DNA of 64,000 bases, taken from the NCBI GenBank assembly GCA_025531455.1, contig JAMYHL010000034.1, positions 62,001-126,000 on the forward strand, written 5' to 3'. Below, one piece after another: positions 43,999 through 54,528 of the stretch. The stretch comes from Apiotrichum sp. Y4204. Lineage: Eukaryota > Basidiomycota > Tremellomycetes > Trichosporonales > Trichosporonaceae. Under the pieces are notes generated by a model. The model had not been told where the DNA came from. It searched no databases and was given only the letters and a program-made list of their open reading frames with translations. Position 1 is the stretch's first letter; each line of letters opens with the position of its first letter. A program made the position numbers and the translations under genes.

Positions 43999-44816
43999 AA
44001 TGTATGCGTTGTTATTGTTGTTGCTGTTACAAGGCAAATATAAGATGTCGAGATGGAAGGACAACGCACAGGGAGAGGAGAAGGCAACAAATCGCACGCA
44101 TTCACCCTTCATCCCTTTCATTACGCGTCTGATTCCGGACGCGTCGCACCAGTTGGACGCGTTGGGCTGTGATGCCTGTGATGGCGGGTTGATTGGTTTG
44201 ATCCCGTGCTCCTATCTATTCGAAAATGAGGTGTTTATCGAACGGCTCCGCATAAACTTCGGAACACGACTCACCCAGGAACGGATCATGTGGGGCCACA
44301 CCCGACCAAGTGCGGCGATCAAAAAGCTGCCAATGCCGCCTCTAGCCGGTAGCCGAGTCCCAGAAGCAGCATCGCCATGCACCGCTGGTATCTGTAATCC
44401 CCTCGGCCTTCGGCCTCTCCGAACACTACTGGAACCATTGACACTTCTTTTCGAGTCACTGCGAGGACATCTCATCCATAGCCCGAGTGGCGACATCGGA
44501 AGTGGATGCCGGTGCGGCGTCCAATCCCACGACGTCGGCGAGTTTTTCTCGACTCTCACGACGTTTACCCAGCGGCTCGATGTTTTAGATCATCTGCTGA
44601 CAAAAGATGGGGGACTAGTCTTTTGCATCCTGTCAAATTGTTACACCCCCGGACATCACCTTATGGAGCGACCAGGTCTGCGGGTTATCTGATACGCCCC
44701 GCCGGCTACCTGCGACTTAGGGACTCGCGCCTGCGCTGACGGCAGTACACAAAAACGCGTTACGCCCACTTTGAACCGTCCACCCATTTCCTATATTGTT
44801 TTCTGCACACTTCACC
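43999..44816. other. divergent promoter region MCM5 / MFS transporter
   Basis: 818 bp between two divergent starts. The MCM5-proximal part holds the ACGCGT cluster. No gene seen in the rest. Confidence 0.6.
44123..44162. promoter_or_regulatory. cluster of three ACGCGT (MCB) boxes
   Basis: Perfect ACGCGT at 44123-44128, 44139-44144 and 44157-44162, spaced 16 and 18 bp, 125-165 bases upstream of the MCM5 ATG. ACGCGT is the binding site of MBF (Mbp1/Swi6-type complexes) that drives G1/S genes such as MCMs in fungi. Three exact copies in 40 bp is far from chance. Confidence 0.75.
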
Positions 44817-46822
44817 ATGGCGTCCCCAGTCTCGACAGAGAGCGAGAAGAACGGGGCACAACGGCCTTCGTACGACATGGGCGAGCTTGCGCTCAGCCGT
44901 ACACGCAGTGCTGGCATCGCCGCTGCTGCAGGGGACACGGGTTTCGTTGTGACCCCCGAGCTGGCAGCAGAGACGGGCGAGAAGGATACAGACGCTCCCA
45001 CACACGCACCGTACTCGCTCGCCCGCACAATTGGCATCGCGCTCGTTGCCACCTTCGCCATGGCCCTCTCCGGCGCCGGCACCATGTCCCTATCGATCGC
45101 ACTGCCACGGATTCAAAAGGACCTTAACATGCCCACGTCGCAGTTGCAGTGGGTTTCATCGGCGTTCGCCCTCACCAACGGCTGCTTCCTCCTCCTCGCT
45201 GGCCGACTGGCTGATGTGTACGGTCGCAAAGTGGCGTTCATCGCCGGGGTAGGGTGGCACGCCCTTTGGTGCCTGATCGGCGGGTTCATGCATAAGTGAG
45301 TGGGATCGACGGGCGCGCCCTGTTATGGAGAAAGGATGCCGCGACGCGACGCGCCCAACAAGTACAATGCACTAATCCTCAGCGCTGCTGCACTCGTTGT
45401 GACTCGTGCACTGGCGGGTATGGGTTCGGCACTATCCATTCCCTCTGCTATTGGCATTATCGGCTCGAGTTTCACGGGGCGCACGCGCGCCAGCGCATTC
45501 GCGTGCTTCTCTGCTGGCGGTCCCATTGGCGGCGGGCTGGGATTCATCATCGGCGGTCTTCTTGTAGCCTACACGGAGTGAGTACAGCGGGGGTGTAGAG
45601 ATTACGAATTGCATCGTGGGCTGACATTTTAGTCAAACATGGCGCGCAGCGCTGTGGTGCTTTGCTGGAGCGGCGGCCTTCGTTACCGTGGCAGGCATCC
45701 TTGTTGTGCCTCCGGACCGTAGCCTTGACCCCGACAGACGCGTAGACTACATTGGCGCCGCGCTCATCACTGTCGGACTCGTGCTTCTTCAATTCTCGGT
45801 ATCGTACGCGAACGACGCGGCACAGGGCTGGAAGACGGGCTGTGAGTGACTAAAGTCGGAATCTTCACTTGGAACTGACACTTTCCCTATTCAGATATCA
45901 TCGCGCTCCTCGTCATTTCTATTCTCTTCATCGCCTCGTTCTTTGTCTGGGAGCACTACGTTGAGACGCGCACGACGCGGCCTCCGCTCATGCGCCTCGC
46001 GCTGTGGACGCGTGCCCGCGGAAAGCTCGCGGCGACGTACATTGTCGGCGGCGTCATGTGGATGGGATTCGCGACCATCTTTTACAGTGCGACACTCTTT
46101 TACCAAGAGGTGAGTGGAGGCCATTTCATCCGTATCCCGACTTACACCCAGGTCCAAATGACGGGAACCATTGGCGCAATGCTCCGCTTCCTCCCAACCA
46201 CAATATCGGGTCTGATCTGCAACATTCTAGTGGCGAAGCTCATCCACATCATTCCAAACCAGATTCTCATCTGTGTGGGAATCGCGGCGAACGGGCTCGC
46301 AAACGTCTTCTTCGCCATATCGCCCCGCGACGCGGTGTACTGGCGCCTGCCGTTCAACGCCATGTGGCTTTCTGTGCTCGGCGCCGACTTTCTCATGGCC
46401 GTCGGAAGCGTATTCATCTCCACTCTCGCCCTACCCGAGGAACAGAGTATTGCCGGTGGTGAGTGTAGAACCATTTATGCCAGCTAACAGCAGCAATCTT
46501 CCAAACACTCGTACAGCTCGGCGGGGCGCTTGGCCTCGCGTTTGTCGGCGTCGTCCAAACAAGTCTGCAGAACAAGGCGCTGGCGCAGGGCGTCGACGAC
46601 GTTACGGCGCTGCTGCGCGGCCTGCATGGCGCGTTCTGGTTTGCTGCGGGTGCTTCATTCTCTGCCCTACTGATTGCCGTCGTCATGCTCCGCGGTATGG
46701 GGCGGCCGGCAAGTAAGAAGAAGCCACGCAGCCTGGCTACTGCCGAAACGGGCGACACGGCGGCGACAGCGGATGAGAGCAAGGAGATGGGGCAGGTGGA
46801 GAGCATTAAGGAAAAGGTTTAG
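44817..46822 (+). CDS. MFS drug:H+ antiporter-type transporter (DHA2-like)
   Basis: Exons: 44817-45295, 45383-45577, 45633-45841, 45895-46109, 46152-46458, 46494-46822 (577 aa). A hydrophilic N-terminal tail of about 75 residues precedes 12-14 membrane helices. MFS signatures: loop 2-3 motif GRLADVYGRKVAF, helix-5 motif GPIGGGLGFIIGG, the WR pair after the ..TWRAALWCF helix, and SLDPDRRVDYIGAALITVGL typical of Atr1/DHA2-like proteins. The C-terminal tail is Lys/Glu-rich. Substrate unknown; aminotriazole, boron or drug export are family precedents. The last acceptor is a CAGCAG pair (46490/46493), giving an optional Ala. Confidence 0.87.
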
Positions 46823-47850
46823 GCGGAGATTTTGGGCTCACATCAAGACAGGCATATCATGTATTTAATCTGGATCTCGCTCGGTCCGTCTTATCTTGCT
46901 GAAGCTGCATGGACTGCTGCAATTTGCAAACATCAAAGCTCTCGCCAATGCCAAAAAGCATTGACCTGTAAGCGCCTCCTGAGCAATACAGCGTGATACT
47001 GTATCTGCAATTCGGGCGACCTCTGGGGTTGGACAATCTCTCAGCAAGTCCTGCGAGCCAACAAGCAAAAAGTCCTAAATCGAGTGGTCTCACAGCTCTG
47101 GCTCGTTGCGAGGCCGTCCATAGTCGCCATCTGAAGTCTTGTGATCGATGGCAGCACGTACATTTAGGGCCTTCTTGTTTCCAACATTGGAGTGTTGTTC
47201 TCGACCGTCGTGAAGTTATGAGCACTTGTCACGTTTCTATCACTTGACCTCGTCTCGTGTGTCGCTAAACCTTGTCATTTGCGAACAACTTGTCCTATCT
47301 GTATGTCTGAAACAATAGTGGAACACCAGGAACTGTCAGGAACCTCTTTCTTAGTCTGGCTAGCTCCGGTTCCTTGGCATACGCGTTGCCAGGAGGCATG
47401 AATGATCTCACTGCCTTTTTGTTGTACAACTGTGGCTAAACATGTGTGGTGGGTGACGCGGCTGCTGAATGGGACGACAATTGTTGTGTTGCTCACGCGA
47501 TTTTGACAACCGTGAGGAGTGTTATGACAGCTACCGAGAATGGTGCAAAATACTGTACCCAGAAAGTCACGTCAGTTGGCCGGATAGTTGAGGAGGGCGC
47601 ATCATTGGTCCGCAGGTCATATGATTTTACAGAAAGGTTTACAGGTGATGTGTTGTCGGCTGTATGATGTCAAGACTCGCAGTGGGACCCGCCAATTGTG
47701 CAAAAAAAAAAAAGAAAACGCTCATCTCCTGTCGACAGTCCCGCCTGATGGCAGCACACATTGTTCAGCCGATGCGACTGATGGCAAGGTCAATGACACG
47801 ACCGGATCTATAATGAACACCTGACATCCGTTACAAAGAGAAGAGATAAC
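46823..47850. other. convergent intergenic region, 1 kb
   Basis: Between the 3' ends of the MFS gene and the second F-box-like gene. An A-tract lies at 47702-47716. No gene seen. Confidence 0.5.
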
Positions 47851-49026
47851 TCAGCGCCTTCCGGAAAGTCCACGCCAGCCGCGCTGATAGATCTTGACAA
47901 CTGTGTCTTTCCAGCTTTTGGGAGTGGGGCGTGGGAATTCTGGCAGCCCACCCCACACCTCGGGACGATCTTCGTATCTCTCTTGCAAAGAGATTTTTAG
48001 GGCCCTGTCTCCTCTGCCAAAAAGGTGAGGTTCAGTTTCGACAAAGCTTCCATCTAGAGTACGCGTTAGTGAAAGAAGTCATTATGCAAACCCACCACAA
48101 ATAGCGCATGTCGGGTGGGAGTCCTCATCGAACCATTCAAACTGAACCTTGTTGGCTTCATCCGGCTTCCATGGAGGGAGAGGCCCTCTGGGAAGACTTT
48201 CGGTCAGCGGTGTCATCCCAAACTGCCATTGCAATTCCGCTTTGGACACGTGGCGGTCGAGGTCGTTGAAGAATTGACTCTCGGTTTCGCGATGTAGCAG
48301 GCGGAGGTGCACGGGCGGTAGGTCGAACGTGCGGAGAAGACATTCCAGATAGCGCACAGTGATCCCTTCGCGGCACTTTTCGTTTGGATTGTCGTACCAG
48401 TACAGTGCGTCCCAGTTGCCCCATTTTGTCGGGGGTAGATGAAAGACGTTGGACAAGAGAAGCGCATGCATCGTCAACGACTTCAAACGTTGCATGGGCA
48501 TTGCTGCCAGTGCGTCGTAGGCACTCATTCCCGTGACGCACACGTCGATGCTACCAAACAGGAGAATGCCAGTCGGCATTCCTGTATGGTAGCCATAAAA
48601 ATGGGGAATACGGGTCGTTAACGCAAGCTGCTTGACGTTTGGGAACAGCGGCGAATTTGTGTACCCAGCTGCTTCCCACGCTAAAACAAGAGGATATTGG
48701 AAGTGGGGTGGGTGCTGCGGGTCGCAAAGCTCGAGACGCTTAATCCATCGGATCCGCTCTTGTGCCCGTCTGCGCGCCTCATCACCGGTGCCGCGACCGA
48801 GGAGGTCGTGCAGGAAAGCGGTAAGCCGGGGAGGGTCAACTGTGAAGTTCTTGTAGAGCGCTCGTTCGGCAACCGCTCGGAGAACGGTCGAGGCACAGGA
48901 GCATGAGACGAGTGTCTGTCGACCTGATCGCGTACTGCTGTCGACACATGACAGGATGTAATGAATGAGGTCGATGGGTAGCCGATCCCCCGAGTGACGG
49001 CTAGCGTTGGCGACGGAAGTGGACAT
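47851..49026 (-). CDS. F-box-like protein, 377 aa
   Basis: Exons (minus): 49026-48096 and 48053-47851, joined by a 42-nt GTGGGT..CTCTAG intron. The N-terminus LPIDLIHYILSCV then SCASTVLRAVAERALYKNFTV has the F-box helix pattern common in large fungal families. The remainder has LRR-like strands (..VKQLALTTRIPHFYG.., LKSLTMHALLLSNVF). A short CAIC-G pair near the exon junction (DSHPTCAICG) might bind metal. The C-terminus ends in a Trp/Arg-rich segment (YQRGWRGLSGRR). Predicted SCF substrate adaptor by pattern only. Confidence 0.66.
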
Positions 49027-49754
49027 TTGATGAAAGAAGGGAGTATTGACCTCGCTGCACTGTCAGACTACGACCGCACAATATCATGTGTCTCACTATG
49101 CCATGTTTTGCGGAGTTGGTATTCTGTGGAGACGCTCTCTCAGTGTTGCATGGATACGACCAGGTCCTAGAGTTTCAGACGAGGTCAGGTGTTCAAATGA
49201 CTCGGACACTTACATTACACCGCCAGGCCCCCGTCGTGTGCCTCGTTGTTTCATCAAATGTCCGAGCTGTGTGACCCGGGCACATAAACCATGAGCAGGT
49301 AGTGACATAGTAAAATAGTGTTCAGAAACAACCCGAAAGCAGGAGGCCTCCCTGCAGTGCTGCAGTCAGGCAACGTGTGCAAGTTGACCAGGCGGCCATC
49401 ACCACTTTGACGTTCTGGGCCTGAGATGCTACGGTAACTTGTCACACAAAACTGTCAAACACTCTTTATTCAGCTTCTCCTAGTTGGCGACGCGTCTCAA
49501 TAAAGTGTTCCCCTTGCCTTCTTGCCGAGCATCTTCTCTTGGACTCTACTGTACTTACCCATGTCAGCAGCCCTCGGCCCTCCCGAAGGGAGGTGCTGCC
49601 TCTCTAACCCTGCGCTTTGAGGCTCCAACTTCTGGTGTCGCAGCGGCTTCGCTGGGGGGGAAAAGCCTGGCAAGACTGACCCCACAGCTCTCGAAGTCTG
49701 TAAGAACATGTATTTAAAGGAGGGTCGCCGAAGGACATACGGTCGACAATCAAC
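49027..49754. other. divergent intergenic region
   Basis: Between the starts of the second F-box-like gene and the calpain-like gene. No gene seen. Confidence 0.5.
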
Positions 49755-51515
49755 ATGCGACTTATCCAACTCTCGCCAATCTTGCTCATCCTCTGGGCCC
49801 TTCATCTTGGTCTGTTCTGTCCACTGCCTGTCGACTCTTTGCTCAGCTAACTGTAGCAGTTGATGCTTCTTCTTCGACATGGAGAGAATTGAACAGCACA
49901 GGTCTAGTAGACCGTTCGGTAAACGACCGTGCAATCATACCTCCGCCACTCCCCCTGTTTTCCCCCGACGGATTGTCAGCAATGGATCTCCGACAGCCCA
50001 ACTTTATGGGTAACTGCTTCATGATATCCGTGCTGCAGAATGTGGCGGAAAACGATTCAGATCATATCCGCAGTATCATCTCCACAACCTCCGATCCCGA
50101 ACACTTCAAGGTAGACTTTGGACCCAAAGGTTGCTGGACTGTGAAAGCCCAGAACCTTTTCAGCCGCTTGCGTGCGATTCAACACTTGAAGGGTCCCACA
50201 GTAAATCCCAGATGCCTGTACGTTTTGAGCACGTTAAAAGACTAGCCAGCTGATGCCTGAAGATGGCCCCAACTTTTGGCTGCGGCTCTCGAAGCCGCGG
50301 GACTCAAATGCAAGGGCGGAGGGTACGAAGAGGATGTGAGTCTCCCCGTCTGTGAAGACTAATTTCTAGGTCGTTAATTTCATTTATGCCAACACCGACA
50401 CCCGAGGTCGAACCCTAGGTAGACCCGGGTTTAAACCAATCACGCCCGAACAAGTGGACGACTGGTTGCAGCCAAATGAACTCAAGGTTCCAACATGGCT
50501 TCAAACTTCGAACAAATTCCCCTCAGCACTAAAGAAACTGGCCCTCGTGCCTGACCATTCCTACTCTGTTCTTGTACGAGCCGGAGACATGTAAGTGCAT
50601 TCTGCATCTTCATGCAGTCTTTGTCTATCCTTTTCTGATGGCAGACTTCAACTTTACAATCCCCATGGAAATGCTGTTCAAGTGGATATTCACGCACTAT
50701 TCCCTCACATCAAGAGAATCGTAAAAGCGTGTAATAGGAATTTCCGCCAACTGAGTGGTAACGTTCCGTACTCAATCCTTCAGCGGTCTGTCGCCACCCC
50801 GACCCCTCCTATCTCGTCTCGCTCACTTCGTCGTCAAGTCTGTTCCCCGAAACCGTTGACCTGGACACTAGATGCCTGGATCGCCATCGGCGGTGAGTAT
50901 GAGGGGCCGGGATAATCATCGCCACGGGTTTTCACAGATTATTGACTGTAAACAGGAGACGCTGTTCCCTTCATCGAAGAGGCTGAAGCCATAAGGCGGG
51001 CTGCCGCCTTGGGCGTGCCCCTCACAGCGGCTGGTGCGGCCTGGATAGCGGCTGGCGGTCCCGATAAGGACGACAAATCATCCATGACAACGACAACCGC
51101 ACTTAAAACCACTGGAGAGTGGAGCGACGCGATAAGTGGCTCGTCTACGGGGAAAACTCAATCTCCTGGTCCTAACAGTGCCACAACGTCGGACGGTACT
51201 ACTGTGACCTCTCAATCGACCACCGGACGTGGCACTTCTAGTTCAAAGGCGACAACAGTCACCTCGACTACTTCGCCAACGCTCACTCCAATTCCTCGTC
51301 CCTCGGTTCCCCCGGGATGTACTATCATCTATCACCGTGGTCGGCCGCTTTCCTACTGTCCCACCAGGACCCCGAGCATCGTGACGAGTTATGTGCCAGT
51401 TACCAGTTGCACAACAAAGGTCCCCGGCATGATCATTGCCTTTAACACTCCCACAATCACTAGATGCTTCACTTCATCGACTGCTACAACCATGACAACG
51501 TACGTAGCAGCGTAG
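49755..51515 (+). CDS. calpain-family cysteine protease, predicted secreted, Ser/Thr-rich tail
   Basis: Exons: 49755-49809, 49860-50217, 50263-50335, 50370-50590, 50645-50892, 50956-51515 (504 aa). The first exon is a signal peptide (MRLIQLSPILLILWALHL). The calpain catalytic triad is intact: Cys71 in DLRQPNFMGNCFMISVLQNVA, His225 in DHSYSVLVRAGD, Asn241 in LYNPHGN; the LWPQLLAAALEAAG helix also fits. Classical calpains are cytosolic, so a leader and a Thr/Ser-rich, mucin-like C-terminus (about residues 350-504) are unusual and suggest a cell-surface or extracellular enzyme. No Ca-binding C2 or EF-hand modules. The first intron uses a GTCTGT donor, the weakest in the window; if it is misplaced, the leader is in doubt. 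Confidence 0.78.
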
Positions 51516-51864
51516 AACCTGATTTCAAATTTGCTCTGCTATTTTTCGAAGCTCTGGCTTCCACACCCACCCTCCTTTGTCTTGACGATTCCTTCCTCGC
51601 TCATATCCCTTTATGCATCGTAGTCTCAAGACAAACAGCTTCCAGGCATAGGGCACAATGGGTACCATTCCTACCGACGTTTTGATACCGGATACGCATC
51701 AAGACGTGGAGAAATGTGAAATCCTTGGTGGGTTAGCTTCACCGCCGTTGACGAGAGGTTTGGTGAGTACCACTCTCGGCATTCGACCATACCCTGTATA
51801 CTGATCAAGAAGGGCGATCTAGCATACCCCGGTCAAGGATGTAGACGGAGCCTCAGAGAACTGT
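51516..51864. other. convergent intergenic region
   Basis: Between the 3' ends of the calpain-like and CofD-like genes. A short open stretch from the ATG at 51658 has no support. Confidence 0.5.
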
Positions 51865-53630
51865 TCAGGTGAACGTGTCCGCAACTTGCTGCATCGCCCA
51901 CTCCACGGTTGCGGTGCTGAACAGTGGTGTCTCTCCCTGTGGTGTCGAATGAACCTCCACCGGGACACACACGATCTGGATACCGCGAGCCTATGGTCAG
52001 CAGGCTTTATCAGCCCAACTCACTTCAATAGCCTGGTGATCAACAACAATACTGCTGCCTTGCAGATACACGATGTGGGTGACAAAGCTGCTAGTCTCCC
52101 AGGGAATACCACAACCTTTGGAGCTCTGCAATGGTAGTGGGACATCGTAGTGTCGCAGGGTGTGCGCAATGGTATCTAGGTAGTCCATGGCGTTGTAATC
52201 CGCCGTTTCTCGGTCATTGACTGAATTCACTGCGATATGAGTTCCCAGCTAGAGAGGTGATCCGTCTTGAATCAACTTACGCAACAGCACCTTTGCCTTG
52301 AGAGACTTTGACTGTGCGATGAGCGAGGCGAGAGACCTCAACGCAAGACAGGGCACGATACTCGTCCATAGGGATCCACACGAGTAGACAAGAACCTCCC
52401 GCTGTTCAATGGCGTCGCAAAAGTCGGCGTTTGGTTCGGGGAAGATCTCCTGTGCATGGTTAGGTGGCACTCTTCTGCCACTCACCTGTCCGTAGAGGTT
52501 GATATAGAACAGCCGTTCGATCCGTGACTCTAGTGGCACCTCCGTCATGCCCTTCCTGTACATGAGGTTGCCGTCGCCGAAGTCATCATCGTTGGCGGGC
52601 AACGGGGTAGCCCCCCGATCTGGAGTTGGTAGAGCGCTGTCAATCGTATCGAACGTTCGCGAATCGCGTCTTTGCCCTCGCCGTGTATGTGACTTGAGAG
52701 ACCGAGGAGCTGCCCCGGTGCGAGAGTTGTTCCGCACCAGTGGGTCAACGAGCGGGTCATCCGGAGCGGGGTGGGATATATTACACTGTCCGATGATCTG
52801 ATTACCATTTGCCTTGCGTGAGCGAATGTGGAGGAGGTCCGACTTACAAGGCCGGCTGCAATGATGACAGTTTCTGTACGTCAGCGGTGTCTTGGTGTTG
52901 CTTCATACGGTTCGTATTGATGACGGGAATGACTTGCGCGCTCTCCTGAAATCGTCAAAACTGCTTCTACAGTGGCTACCCACGTTGACTCCGGCAATCG
53001 ACTTGAACAGAAAGATGGCGCTGGGGAGATTGCTGAACAAGTCTCGGGCGCCTGTCAGAAACCCATTGCCGATCGAAAAGTTGCGAAACGAGAATCGTTT
53101 ATGCGCTCGCCGCAAGCATAAAGTCTGGAAATGAACCAGAAATGCTGATCACAGTGTCAGACATATGACGGATGCCAGTGACCATACCGCGCATGCACTC
53201 CCGCTTGTCCTCGCCAATGTCCTTCCACAGCGCGCTGCGGCCCCCGACAATCTCGTCCCAGCGCTCCCGGGCAATCTTTTCATCCACGTCGGCCGGGAAC
53301 CGGTGTGCCATGAGATTGTAGATTGCTTGCTTTTCCCTATCTTCCTTTGTACTGGCGCCATTTGGGGAAGATGCCTCAGAGTGGGGGATCAGCCGGATTA
53401 ATCGGGAGCCTGAAATGTCAGCCTCCACTTGGGATAAGGAAGGAAAAGTCGAGATTGGACTCACGGATGTCACCAATGGAGGGACCGCCAAAGCATCGCA
53501 GGATCTCTGCAGAGCTGCCCCCGTCGTCCGAGACAGGTAGCACAAAGGCCGGAGACGAGCCAAACGCACTCGCAAACGAGTTTGCACCTGTTCCGCCCGA
53601 GATGATGAGATAGGAGAGATTGGCGACCAT
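51865..53630 (-). CDS. CofD/YvcK-like protein (UPF0052 family)
   Basis: Exons (minus): 53630-53465, 53409-53188, 53144-52984, 52945-52909, 52873-52848, 52812-52486, 52449-52281, 52229-52024, 51990-51865 (479 aa). Fold landmarks in order: SYLIISGGTGANSF, FVLPVSDDGGSSAEILRCF, SIGDIRSRLIRLIP, MRAFLVHFQ then RFSFRNFSIGNGFLTGARD, VIPVINTN, QIIGQCNISHP, VYSCGSLWTSIVPCLAL, LLLNSVNDRET. The family includes archaeal CofD (2-phospho-lactate transferase for F420) and bacterial YvcK (UDP-sugar binding, cell-wall and carbon control). Fungi do not make F420 as far as is known, so a YvcK-like regulatory role or another nucleotide-sugar function is likelier. Exons of 26 and 37 nt are needed to keep VINTN..IIGQ in frame. 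Confidence 0.86.
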
Positions 53631-54528
53631 TGCGTATCACGGAACAAGGCTCACACACGACCTGGTGTGAGGAGCTGCGACGGAGAGTGTGAGTGTGTGG
53701 AACAGAGATAGTTGCTTCGAGCAGCCCCAGAAAGGTGATGAATACGTGCTTGCTGACGTCGTCGGTGTTCGCTTGGCCGAGATGGTCGCGAGATCAACAG
53801 CTGAAGCCGTGTCAACACCGGTTTGAACATCCGAAAGTCCGGCAACGTGATCACGTGCACCATGTCTTGCTCGCGTGGTTCGTTTCCTGTCTCCATGTCT
53901 CTCTGATCATCTGATCAACGGACTTGGTCTCCCTGATCGACGGACTTGGGCGGAGCGGGAGGTCCTCGAAGTGACACATGACCTCCACAGCTTACAGAAA
54001 TCCATGCTTGTACTTCTCAACACCTCTCAATCGCGGCTGGATCCAGACCAGATCTTGTCTTCAAACACCAGTGAGTTGGGCAATGCGCGGTGAACCCACT
54101 TCGCTGGCTCTGTGCCAGCTAGCGAGAGGAAAGAACGACCTCACAAGGTGCACATCGGCCTGATGAGACGTGCGACATTCGGTGCCAGGGAAGAGTGGGA
54201 CTGACACTGGACCATCAACCTGACCAATCACTGAGCATCACTAAGAGGTAGCCTCGAACACATATTTTAATGGTAGGAACGCCGCCGTAGTTGACGTCAG
54301 TCACGCAGTATCTGAATGGGGGCAGGAAGTGAAGGGCTGACGCGGTGAACTGTTGGTCCTCGGTATGAGAGTCGGCCCACTGCTGTCCGACACCCGAACC
54401 GACTTCATTCCACTACAGCGGCTCGTTTTTAAATGTATCATAACACAATTCTCTTCACATTACGATAGTTCGTTATCGGCCCTTCTACATTCTACAAATG
54501 ATACTTCTTCAGATCGTGGCCTCCGCCT
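53631..54528. other. intergenic
   Basis: Upstream of the CofD-like gene and 3' of the monocarboxylate-type transporter gene (both minus). A perfect TGACGTCA palindrome lies at 54292-54299. No gene seen. Confidence 0.5.

Noticed and set aside
51658..51790. Short open stretch starting MGTIPTDVLIP between two convergent genes
   Set aside because: About 40 codons, no splice continuation that holds, no recognisable family; probably 3' flank.
53145..53172. 28-nt intron GTGATC..TTCCAG in the CofD-like gene
   Set aside because: Too short, and a 43-nt intron from the GTATGG donor at 53187 to the CAG at 53145 gives the family motif FLVHFQ instead.
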